Shown: positions 25,597 through 33,494 of the stretch, one piece after another
Layout: each line of letters starts with the position of its first letter
How positions within the stretch are numbered: the stretch's first letter is position 1
NCBI GenBank assembly: GCA_963826505.1
Contig: CAWGXG010000010.1
Coordinates: forward strand, 124,001 to 188,000
DNA length: 64,000 nt
Direction: 5' to 3'
Source of the DNA: CAWGXG01 sp963826505
GTDB taxonomy: Bacteria; Chloroflexota; Anaerolineae; Aggregatilineales; Aggregatilineaceae
Translations under genes and position numbers: made by a program
The notes under the pieces: model-generated
The model's database searches: none
What the model was told of the DNA's origin: nothing
The model's input: only the letters and a program-made list of their open reading frames with translations

Positions 25597-26568
25597 ATGT
25601 TGACGCCCGAACAGATTCGCCCCACGATCACTACCGCCCTGGAAGCGATCACCCTGCCCGGACTCACGCTCGAACGCGGCCAAGTGCGCGACAATTACCG
25701 GCTTGCAGACGGGCGGCGCGTGGTGATCGCCACGGATCGGTTCAACGTGTTTAACCAGCACGTCGGCCAGGTGCCCTACAAGGGCCAGGTGCTCAACCAA
25801 TTGACCAACTGGTGGTTCGAGCATACCGCCGACATCCTCCCCAATCACGTCATCGACGTGCCCGATCCGAATGTGACCATCGCCCTGACGGCCAACCCGC
25901 TCCCGATTGCCGTCGTCGTGCGGGGTTTCGTCAGCGGCATTACCTCCGCCAGTCTGTGGGCGCAGTATGAAGCGGGCCAGCGCACGATCTACGGTGTCGA
26001 GTTTCCCGACGGGTTGCGCAAAAACCAGGAATTGAAACACCCGATCGTTACCGCGACCTCCAAAGAATTCGGCAAAGCCCACGATCACCCGCTGACCGAT
26101 GCCGAAGTGATCCAGGCCGGGGTCGCGCCCGCGCTGTGGGAACGGATTCAGGAGATAGCGCTCAAGCTGTTTTTGCGCGGGCGGCAGCTCAGCATCCTGG
26201 CCGATCTGATCCTGGTGGACAGCAAGTACGAGTTCGGTCTGGACCTGAACGGCGATCTGATGTTGATCGACGAGCTGCACACGCCGGACAGCAGCCGTTT
26301 CTGGCGCGCGGACACCTACGACGAGCGCTTCGAAATGGGCGAAGAACCCGAAAATTTCGACAAAGAATTCGTCCGGCTGTGGTACCAATCCCAGGGCTAC
26401 GGCGAAAAAGATAAGCTCCCGGCACTGACCGAAGACATGATCATCACCATCAGCCAGCGCTACCAGCGCGTGTACGAGCTGCTGAGCGGCAACCCCTTCC
26501 AACCCGCCAGCTACCCGGCCCAAAAGCGCGTCATGATCGCGCTGCATTACGCGCACGTCGTCGGCTAG
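25597..26568 (+). CDS. purC: SAICAR synthetase (PurC)
   Basis: 323 aa. Ligates aspartate to CAIR using ATP in de novo purine synthesis. Visible motifs are RGQVRDNYRLADGRRVVIATDR (substrate and ATP loop), VVVRGFVSGI, LKHPIVTATSKE and LILVDSKYEFGLD with ELHTPDSSRFW. All are typical of the longer bacterial/eukaryotic-like PurC branch. ATG 25597 has GAGGAA upstream; the extra in-frame Met at 25543 gives a His-rich leader without homology. purD follows after 30 bases. The 280-base upstream region shows no recognisable purine or ZTP riboswitch. Confidence 0.95.
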   Translation: MLTPEQIRPTITTALEAITLPGLTLERGQVRDNYRLADGRRVVIATDRFNVFNQHVGQVPYKGQVLNQLTNWWFEHTADILPNHVIDVPDPNVTIALTANPLPIAVVVRGFVSGITSASLWAQYEAGQRTIYGVEFPDGLRKNQELKHPIVTATSKEFGKAHDHPLTDAEVIQAGVAPALWERIQEIALKLFLRGRQLSILADLILVDSKYEFGLDLNGDLMLIDELHTPDSSRFWRADTYDERFEMGEEPENFDKEFVRLWYQSQGYGEKDKLPALTEDMIITISQRYQRVYELLSGNPFQPASYPAQKRVMIALHYAHVVG

Positions 26569-26598
26569 TGGTGCATCGCAGCAGCGGAGGAACACGTT

Positions 26599-27882
26599 AT
26601 GACTCATGTGATGGTCGTTGGCAGCGGTGGCCGCGCGCATGCCCTCGCCTGGAAGCTGGCCCAGTCCCCGCGCGTCACGCGCATCAGTGTGGCCCCCGGC
26701 AACGGCGGCACGGCGATGCTACCCCACACGGCTAACGTCGACATCGACGCCACCGATGTTGTGAGTTTGCTCGATTTTGCCGAGTCGGAAGGTGTCAGCC
26801 TGACGGTGGTCGGTCCTGAGGACCCGCTGGCACGCGGGCTGGCCGATCAGTTTGAGGCCGCCGGATTGCGTATCTTCGGCCCGCACCGCCAGGCCGCCAT
26901 GATCGAATCGTCCAAGAGCTACGCCAAAGAATTGATGGTCCGGCACGGCGTCCCCACCGCGCCCTATGAAGTCTTCCATGAGATCGAATACGCGCTCGAC
27001 TACGTCATGACGCACGCCATCGGCGACGTGGTGATTAAGGCTGACGGGCTGGCACGCGGTAAAGGCGTCTTTCTGCCGCGCGGCGAAAGTGACGCCGAAG
27101 GCATTCTGCGCGCGCTGCTTGAACGGGACGCACTGGGTCAGGCCGGGCGCACGGTGTTGATCGAGCGGCGGCTGGTCGGCCCGGAAGTCTCGATCATGGC
27201 CTTCACCGACGGCAACACCATCGCCATGATGCCCGCTGTCAGCGATTACAAGCGGCTGTACAACAACGATGTCGGCCCGAACACGGGCGGTATGGGGGCC
27301 TACGCGCCCGCGCCGGCGCTCACGCCTGAGATCGCGGACCGGGTGCGCAAAGACATCATCGAGCCGACTCTGGATGGGCTGCAAGCCGAAAGCTGCTGCT
27401 TCCGGGGTGTGCTGAATGTCGGCGTGGTGATCACGCAGGACGGCCCGATGGCGCTCGAATTGAACGCCCGCTTTGGCGATCCCGCCGCACAAACCGTGCT
27501 GCCCCTGCTGCAAACCGATCTGCTCGACGTGCTCGACGCCTGTGTCGATGAGAAGCTCGACCACATCGACATGCGCTGGCGAGCGGGAGCCGCCGTCTCG
27601 ATCGTGATGGCGACCGCCAATTACCCGGAACGCCGCGATCCCGGCCTGCCCGTGCTGCTGTCCTCCACGCTGGAGGACGGTGTGCTGGTCTTCCACGCAG
27701 GGACACGCTACGCCGACGATGACACTCTCGTCACGACTGGCGGGCGCGTGGTCACCCTGGTGGGAACCGGGCCGGAACTGGCCACCGCGATCGCGCTCGC
27801 CTACGACGCGACCCGCCGTGTCCACTTCGACGGTGCCCACTATCGAACGGACATCGGCGCGCGCGCGCTGTGGCCGCGCTGA
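26599..27882 (+). CDS. purD: Phosphoribosylamine-glycine ligase (PurD)
   Basis: 427 aa, the second step of de novo purine synthesis (GAR synthetase). An N-terminal Rossmann motif VVGSGGRAHALAWKL is followed by the ATP-grasp domain with GDVVIKADGLARGKGVF, MPAVSDYKRLYNNDVGPNTGGMGAYAP and ELNARFGDPAAQ. Length and motifs are complete. It lies between purC and the alkyladenine glycosylase, spaced 30 and 18 bases, suggesting one operon. Confidence 0.97.
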   Translation: MTHVMVVGSGGRAHALAWKLAQSPRVTRISVAPGNGGTAMLPHTANVDIDATDVVSLLDFAESEGVSLTVVGPEDPLARGLADQFEAAGLRIFGPHRQAAMIESSKSYAKELMVRHGVPTAPYEVFHEIEYALDYVMTHAIGDVVIKADGLARGKGVFLPRGESDAEGILRALLERDALGQAGRTVLIERRLVGPEVSIMAFTDGNTIAMMPAVSDYKRLYNNDVGPNTGGMGAYAPAPALTPEIADRVRKDIIEPTLDGLQAESCCFRGVLNVGVVITQDGPMALELNARFGDPAAQTVLPLLQTDLLDVLDACVDEKLDHIDMRWRAGAAVSIVMATANYPERRDPGLPVLLSSTLEDGVLVFHAGTRYADDDTLVTTGGRVVTLVGTGPELATAIALAYDATRRVHFDGAHYRTDIGARALWPR

Positions 27883-27900
27883 TCCGGAGGACTGCCCCCT

Positions 27901-28497
27901 ATGCCTGTTTTTGACCGCGCGTTTTACGCGCAGGACGCGACGATCGTCGCTCGGGCGCTGCTCGGCGCGATCCTGGTGCGCCGCCTGGATGGGCAGCGCG
28001 TCAGCGGGATCATCGTGGAGACCGAAGCTTACCGCCTGCAAGACGATGCCGCCTCGCACGGACACGCTGGGCGGACAGCGCGCAACGCACCCATGTGGGA
28101 CGCGCCCGGCCACGCTTACCTGTATTTCACTTACGGCATGCATTGGATGCTTAACGCGGTGTGCGAGCCGCCCGATCGCCCGGCGGCGGTGCTGATCCGT
28201 GCTATCGACCCGCGCGAAGGACTCGATCTGATCGCGGCCAACCGGCCCGGACGCAGGCCGCGCGAATGGACCAGCGGCCCCGCTCGCTTGACGTCGGCCC
28301 TAGGCATCACCGGCGCACAAAACCGGGCCGATCTGGTGGATTCTTCTGGGGAAGTGTGGATCGAAGTCGGTACGCCCGTGCCAGACAATCAAGTCCGCAC
28401 CGGGCCGCGCATCGGACTAGGCAAGAATGTTCCGGAACCCTGGCTATCGGTCGCGTGGCGCTGGTGGATTGGAGATAATCCCTGCGTCTCGCGTTGA
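27901..28497 (+). CDS. 3-methyladenine DNA glycosylase (AAG/MPG family)
   Basis: 198 aa, excises alkylated purines and hypoxanthine from DNA. IIVETEAYRLQDDAASHG contains the catalytic Glu. MWDAPGHAYLYFTYGMHWMLNAVC, VLIRAIDPREGLD and GPARLTSALGIT are family signatures. It is 18 bases after purD, so repair capacity is probably expressed with purine synthesis. Complete length. Confidence 0.95.
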   Translation: MPVFDRAFYAQDATIVARALLGAILVRRLDGQRVSGIIVETEAYRLQDDAASHGHAGRTARNAPMWDAPGHAYLYFTYGMHWMLNAVCEPPDRPAAVLIRAIDPREGLDLIAANRPGRRPREWTSGPARLTSALGITGAQNRADLVDSSGEVWIEVGTPVPDNQVRTGPRIGLGKNVPEPWLSVAWRWWIGDNPCVSR

Positions 28498-28511
28498 CCT
28501 GGATCCGCGCC

Positions 28512-28748
28512 TCAGACCTGTACGTGCAGTCCGTACACCCTCAAACGGCTGTGGACCCGCAAGAACGGCGCGACCGACTCGACGGTTGCGACCGCTTCGG
28601 GGATCAGATCGGGGTGGGTCACCGTGCCGTATAGCATAACATCCTCGCCGGAAACCCGAACCTGAATCAACTGGTCAGCAGTGAATGTGTTGCGTTTCAA
28701 GGCGCGGACGATTAAGTGGTGGAGCGTCTCCCGTTTGTAGCGGCGCAT
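28512..28748 (-). CDS. Small BON-like domain protein
   Basis: 78 aa. The core VRVSGEDVMLYGTVTHPDLIPEAVATVESVAPFLRVHSRLRV matches the BON domain pattern: strand, G-T-V turn, helix, then V-x-x-V strand. BON domains bind phospholipids or partner proteins and are usually exported, but no signal peptide is present here. ATG 28748 has GGAGGAG about 11 bases upstream. It is convergent with the glycosylase gene, 14 bases apart. Confidence 0.7.
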   Translation of the reverse strand: MRRYKRETLHHLIVRALKRNTFTADQLIQVRVSGEDVMLYGTVTHPDLIPEAVATVESVAPFLRVHSRLRVYGLHVQV

Positions 28749-29220
28749 GACCGATTCTCTCCTCCGCCCATCTCCGGCACTTATCGGGACGGTCTACGAC
28801 TGCCGACTGCGCCGGTCGTCCTGATCGAGTAAACCGTTTACCTCCCCCCACTCACCGCGCCCAAAGCCCAACTTCAGTGCTTCACCCTGCGTGCATTCTC
28901 GCACCGTTTTTCGATTTCCACAACTGAGGGGCAAAGGCGCTCACGCGGAGGAGTGCGCGTCGTTAGCTGAGAAATCGGTTAGAAAATGACGGGATTACAA
29001 ACGATCGTGCCGCGGCTCACGGTTGGCGGGCCAGGGCGCAGGAATGGATCGGATAAGGGGTTGGGCTATCGTTTCACTATTGCACGACGGTCGTTGGCAG
29101 CGGCGCGCTGTTCCACACCGCGACCGCGCGTCTCGCTTGAAACGCAGCCCAAAACGCTCTACCATTACGGGTAGTGTTTACTGCCCTTCAACGTCTGCCC
29201 ACCGGGATCGGAACTTGCCC
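28749..29220. other. Intergenic region, nothing recognised
   Basis: About 470 bases between the BON-like gene (minus) and the TPR-like membrane protein (plus), so it must hold divergent promoters. I see no clear -35/-10 pair, no RNA fold resembling a known family and no convincing small gene. Confidence 0.5.
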
Positions 29221-30111
29221 ATGCCGATGAACCAGGCTACCCGCGAGACTCTGCACGAAGCCTACCGGCTCATCAAAGCCGGTGACCAGGATTCCGCCCG
29301 CGCGCTGATCAAGCCCGTGCTGGCCGCGCGGCGTGATAACATCGACGCGTGGTGGCTGGCCGCTCACGCCGCCGCGACGCCGCACGACCGGCGGCTGGCG
29401 CTGGGACAGGTGCTGCGCATCGACCCGGATCACCGGCCCGCGCGCATCCTGCTCGACCGGCTGGACGCGGAGAATCCGCACGAGATCGAAGACCTCGCGA
29501 AAGACCTGCCGCTGCCCCCGCCCGGACGCAAACGCGGCACCGCCGATCAACCGCTGGTGCAAAACCGCTGGGTGTGGAATGTTGTGATGCTGTTCGGCTG
29601 CCTGGGGATTTCGTTCGGCAGCATGGCGCTGATCAGTGGGGTGTTGGGCTTGACGTGGTTCGACAACACAGTCAACCGGGTAGGCAAAGCCGTCCACCTC
29701 TCGAATGACAAACAGGGCGCGGGAGGGCAGCTTGGCACGGTGCAGGGCGGCAGCCCAGCCATGCCCTACGAGATTCCCATCACTAAGCGCGTGGGCGTAG
29801 CGCCCAGCAGCAACACGCCGACTCTCGGCACGCTCAAAAAGGATGAGGCCCACATCTACACCTTTTTTGGCGACGCCGGGCAAGAGGTCGACGCCCTGCT
29901 GCAATTCGCCGTCGCCGGAGACGCGCACTACGTTGTGGAGCTGTGGGACAGCGGCTACAACCGGCTGGCGTACGGCACGGGCGCGTCCAACAGCGGCACC
30001 GTGACGCTGATCTACACCTTACCGCGATCCGGCCAATACGCGCTGGTGATCATCGGGCGACCCAATGGCCCGCGCGGGGATTACGCCCTCGGCCTGGACG
30101 TCCTCGACTGA
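29221..30111 (+). CDS. TPR-like, single-span membrane protein with exported beta domain
   Basis: About 296 aa. An N-terminal helical hairpin (ETLHEAYRLIKAGDQDSARALIKPVLAARRDNIDAWWLAA) is TPR-like. A membrane helix sits at about 120-145 (VVMLFGCLGISFGSMALISGVLG). The C-terminal half (KKDEAHIYTFFGDAGQEVDALLQF to SGQYALVIIGRPNGPRGDYALGLDV) has the pattern of bacterial pre-peptidase C-terminal-like beta sandwiches. It probably faces outward and binds proteins or surfaces. ATG 29221 is chosen (29227 is possible); the ribosome binding site is weak. Confidence 0.75.
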   Translation: MPMNQATRETLHEAYRLIKAGDQDSARALIKPVLAARRDNIDAWWLAAHAAATPHDRRLALGQVLRIDPDHRPARILLDRLDAENPHEIEDLAKDLPLPPPGRKRGTADQPLVQNRWVWNVVMLFGCLGISFGSMALISGVLGLTWFDNTVNRVGKAVHLSNDKQGAGGQLGTVQGGSPAMPYEIPITKRVGVAPSSNTPTLGTLKKDEAHIYTFFGDAGQEVDALLQFAVAGDAHYVVELWDSGYNRLAYGTGASNSGTVTLIYTLPRSGQYALVIIGRPNGPRGDYALGLDVLD

Positions 30112-30130
30112 TTCGGTCTGGAGAGTCCGA

Positions 30131-30538
30131 TCATTTCTTGCTCTTGCCGTTAAGATGGCACACCACCTGCACCTTGCCGCTGGGCGTGTAGACATTCATG
30201 GAATCCGATGTATAAATCACGCCCCCATTCCCGTCAAGGACATTGCAGCCCAGCCCTTTGATCGTGATGGCATGCCGGGGCGGCGTGATGTCGGGCGGAA
30301 GCTGCCCGGTGCATTTGAGCATGGAGTTCCCACTGGGAGTCACCACGGCGTGATATCCGGTCGGGAACAAATAGTAGCTGGGGCCGCCCGCATCAAAGGG
30401 AGCGACATAGATCCAGCAATTGTCGCCATTGATTACGTTCGCCCCGCCGCCTTGGGCCGCCACAGACGGCAGACCAGCGACCAAAAGCCCCAGGACCAGC
30501 ACTAAACCGACGATAATGAAGTTGCGTCGTGTATTCAT
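30131..30538 (-). CDS. Small secreted protein, 135 aa
   Basis: A clear signal peptide (MNTRRNFIIVGLVLVLGLLV, cleavage near VAAQG). The mature part of about 106 residues is beta-rich and contains four Cys (DNCWIY, LKCTGQL, LGCNVLD, VVCHLNG), suggesting two disulfides. No family recognised. It is convergent with the preceding gene, 19 bases apart. Confidence 0.7.
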   Translation of the reverse strand: MNTRRNFIIVGLVLVLGLLVAGLPSVAAQGGGANVINGDNCWIYVAPFDAGGPSYYLFPTGYHAVVTPSGNSMLKCTGQLPPDITPPRHAITIKGLGCNVLDGNGGVIYTSDSMNVYTPSGKVQVVCHLNGKSKK

Positions 30539-30711
30539 TCGGCACTATCTCCAGATTAAGCTATCTGTGATTACAAATATGACAAAGAGTGTGCCCCATT
30601 GCCAAGCGCCGGATGCCGTGTCGCCCCATCCTGCAACCCCGGCTGGACAGTGTCCGCCCGGCGCGGTATGCTTTTCCCCGCTTGTTTGAAATGCATGGTG
30701 TAGGAGTGAAC

Positions 30712-32775
30712 ATGACAGCCCGGAGCAGCAGGTGTGGTCGGACAGCGTTGAAGCTGAGGCAAGCGATCGGTGTCTTCGTGGGTATGCTGGCAGGCGCGAT
30801 TCTGGTCGTGGGGATCGCCGCGCCAGTCGCCGTCCACGCACAGGACGACGTGGATACGGCGCGGGCCGCCGCGCAGCGCTGGCTGCTGGCCGACCTCGGC
30901 AAACCGAACCTGATCCTCGTGGAATATGCCTATTACGGCACCACCTGGCCGGATTCGAGCATGGGCTGTCCCGCGCCGGGCGAGACTCCGGTTCCCGGCC
31001 TGGTCAACGGCTATGTGTGGACCTTCACCTTTGACAACATGGTGCGCTACGAAGTCCACAGCAATTACACCGGAACGCCCGCGGTGCTGTGCGGCGCGGT
31101 CAATATCCGGCCCGATATTCAGCTCAGCACCTTCAGCAATGCCACGTTCAGCCTGCTAATTCCGGAGGCGTGGCTGGTTTTCCCGACGACCACGGGCGGC
31201 AGCGTCGCCTTTGGGCCGACCGCCGCCGCAGCCGATGGCGATGACTGCACACTGCCGGGCGCGCGCGTTGACCCGGTGGGGCGCGTGGCGAGCGGCGTCA
31301 CGCCCGACACGCTGCTGGATGATACGCTCTCAGAAATGAACGCCCAGGATGATCCGACCGCCCGCACTGGTGTGGGCACGTTGGGACGCTCCACCACCTT
31401 GCAAACCGATTGCGGCGACGCCGGGCGCATCTGGCGTCTGACGGCGTTTTTGGATTACGGCAGCGCCTTTCGCGTCACGCAGTGGGCACCCGCTAACGAG
31501 TTCGCCCAATGGGATGATGCCTTCAACAACATGCTCAACCAGTTCAAACCGGCGGGGTCCACGTCCGCCGCCGATGCGACTGCCAATAACGGCACCGCCA
31601 CGCCCGACGCCGCGCTGACTGCGCCGCTGGCGCCGCTGCCGCTGGGGCATATCTTCGTGGGAGATGTGTTTGTGGGCGCGCTCAACGATCTGCCGGGACG
31701 CAGCGTGACGATCACGCCGGACTTTGTCCGGCGCTATCTCGCCTTCTCGCCGGACGGCCTGTGGCTGTCGTACATCGACGCGACGAACACAGAGCTGCGC
31801 GTGCTCGACGCGGCGGCAGGACTGTCGCCGCACCGGGTCGCCCAGGACGTCGATCCGCGCTTCCCGCCCGCCTGGAACGCGGACAGCACGCGCGTGGCGT
31901 TCGTCACCGCGACGGACGAGCAAAACGACGATGGCACCCCGCTGCTAGCCGTCGCCGCCGTACCGCCGGATGGCATGCCCAACGGGACCGATCCCGAACG
32001 GGTGGCCGCCTTCCCGTTCCCCGCCGACTGCCCGATCACGCTCACTGACCCGGCAGACAGCGCGTACTTCCGCGAAGCCGGACCCGATGGGCAAGACCTG
32101 GTGCTGGCCTGGATGATGGACGAGCGGCTGCTGGTATCGACGCGCTGCGACGGCGGGCTGGGGCTGTTGGATCCGGCGGACGGGACGCTGACCGTGCTGG
32201 GTGACGATCTGCGCGGCGGCGTGCTGTCACCCGACCGGACACGCTTCGCAGCGCGCACCGACGCCGGGTTGGCCGTGCTGGATTTCGTCAACTGGCAGCG
32301 CAGCAATCTGCCGCTGGGTGCGGACGCTCAACAGCTCGCCTGGAGCGCCGACAGCCAGACGCTGTATTACTCCACGCAAACCCTGGCGAACCAGATCGCG
32401 CTCGACGATCCGGCGGAGCAAACACGCGGCACCGACGTGTTCGGCACGTGGCCGGTGACCGTCAGCTCGTATGAACTCACGCTGGTGAAAGTCGATCTGA
32501 ATGCGATCAGTGAGGCGGTGATCTGGCAAGGCGAAGGACGCGGGATCGGGCGCATCGCCCCCGCGCCGGACAGCAGCGGGATCGCCTTCAGCCTGGTTAC
32601 GTCCAGCCAGATGCTGGCAGACGCCTTCCAGGCTAACGGAGACGCGCTCGCGTTGGAGGCGGCGACACCGCAAGCCATCCTGTATTGGCTCCCTACCGGA
32701 AGCGCGGGCGCGCGCGTGCTGGCCTACACCGGCCAGCCAGCCTTCGCGCCCATCACGCTGGCGGGTACGCCCTAG
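30712..32775 (+). CDS. Secreted protein with C-terminal beta-propeller-like repeats
   Basis: 687 aa. The signal/anchor helix is at about 20-40 (AIGVFVGMLAGAILVVGIAA, cleavage near VHAQ). The first third is a globular domain with several Cys. After a Thr/Ala linker, the second half has TolB/WD40-like blades (YLAFSPDGLWLSYID, RFPPAWNADSTRVAFV, GGVLSPDRTRFAAR, QQLAWSADSQTLYYS, GRIAPAPDSSGIAFS). ATG 30712 has AGGAG six bases upstream. An extracytoplasmic binding role is likely. A bidirectional terminator lies directly after the stop. Confidence 0.75.
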   Translation: MTARSSRCGRTALKLRQAIGVFVGMLAGAILVVGIAAPVAVHAQDDVDTARAAAQRWLLADLGKPNLILVEYAYYGTTWPDSSMGCPAPGETPVPGLVNGYVWTFTFDNMVRYEVHSNYTGTPAVLCGAVNIRPDIQLSTFSNATFSLLIPEAWLVFPTTTGGSVAFGPTAAAADGDDCTLPGARVDPVGRVASGVTPDTLLDDTLSEMNAQDDPTARTGVGTLGRSTTLQTDCGDAGRIWRLTAFLDYGSAFRVTQWAPANEFAQWDDAFNNMLNQFKPAGSTSAADATANNGTATPDAALTAPLAPLPLGHIFVGDVFVGALNDLPGRSVTITPDFVRRYLAFSPDGLWLSYIDATNTELRVLDAAAGLSPHRVAQDVDPRFPPAWNADSTRVAFVTATDEQNDDGTPLLAVAAVPPDGMPNGTDPERVAAFPFPADCPITLTDPADSAYFREAGPDGQDLVLAWMMDERLLVSTRCDGGLGLLDPADGTLTVLGDDLRGGVLSPDRTRFAARTDAGLAVLDFVNWQRSNLPLGADAQQLAWSADSQTLYYSTQTLANQIALDDPAEQTRGTDVFGTWPVTVSSYELTLVKVDLNAISEAVIWQGEGRGIGRIAPAPDSSGIAFSLVTSSQMLADAFQANGDALALEAATPQAILYWLPTGSAGARVLAYTGQPAFAPITLAGTP

Positions 32776-32785
32776 AACATAAAAC

Positions 32786-32810
32786 AGAACCCGCACGATG
32801 TGCGGGTTCT
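32786..32810. terminator. Bidirectional terminator between convergent genes
   Basis: AGAACCCGCAC (32786-32796) pairs perfectly with GTGCGGGTTCT (32800-32810) around a three-base loop. T-rich sequence follows on the + strand, and TTTTATG follows on the minus strand. Confidence 0.85.
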
Positions 32811-32833
32811 CTGGTTATTGCGCGAGCGTGAGC

Positions 32834-33031
32834 CTAGCCAACTTTGAGCTTAAGGCTGTCCCATTCGCTCTTGGAAATGAACTTGGTCAGATTGCGACCA
32901 TCCTTCGTCTTGGCGCGCAGCCCATAACGAGTCTGACCGTTCTTGGTGGTGAAGGTCACCTTAACCACATCGCTATCGTTGATTTCGACCTTCTGACGAA
33001 CCTTGACATCGTAGAATGTAATCTTCGCCAC
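32834..33031 (-). CDS. Small conserved-looking basic protein, 65 aa
   Basis: Starts at GTG 33031 with a strong AAAGGAG nine bases upstream. The product MAKITFYDVKVRQKVEINDS and onwards is a compact beta-rich basic protein with many Lys and no Cys or signal sequence. It resembles small nucleic-acid-binding or cold-shock-sized proteins in size and charge only. An extended -10 (TGGTACAAT, 33111-33103 on minus) provides a promoter. Function unknown. Confidence 0.75.
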   Translation of the reverse strand: MAKITFYDVKVRQKVEINDSDVVKVTFTTKNGQTRYGLRAKTKDGRNLTKFISKSEWDSLKLKVG

Positions 33032-33494
33032 GGTGATTACTCCTTTTGTTTATGGACCATACCTAGCAGTCTGGTAAGTTTGCTGCGTACCCTACGCTTG
33101 TGATTGTACCACGATACGCGAGAACATGCACACAAGTTCCCCTTAGCAGGTCAAACTGTGTGCGACGAATGTAAAAGTACTTTAACACAGATCGCACGCA
33201 AGGCACCAACTGGTCCGCACGGCGGCGGCACGGGTAAAGAGGCTAAACGGGCCCCAAAACGGCTGGCTCAACAGGTATCGGATCGCAGAAAGAGGCGTTC
33301 TGAGGCGTGGTCACAAGACTCGCTGACGAATTCTCGGTCGCTCACAAAACCCCCTGGAAATGCCGTTTCACGCAACATGCGCCAAAATCGGCAGGTTGAC
33401 TATAATAGACATCATCAAGTATGTCGCTTCGAACCGGCACAGACGCAGCGCGCCAGACGCTTCCGCAGCGTTGTTATTCACAGGAGGAACCCTG
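33032..33494. other. Divergent intergenic region
   Basis: About 460 bases. It holds the extended -10 TGGTACAAT (minus, 33103-33111) for the 65-aa gene and a perfect TATAAT (plus, 33401-33406) 89 bases before the binding-protein gene, with a poor -35. Frames crossing it have no homology-like pattern. Confidence 0.5.

Noticed and set aside
26719..28143. 474-codon minus-strand frame across purD and the glycosylase gene
   Set aside because: Antisense to two clear enzymes and crosses their boundary; no homology-like pattern.
28986..29174. 62-codon frame in the gap before 29221
   Set aside because: No ribosome binding site and no recognisable protein features; overlaps only non-coding sequence.
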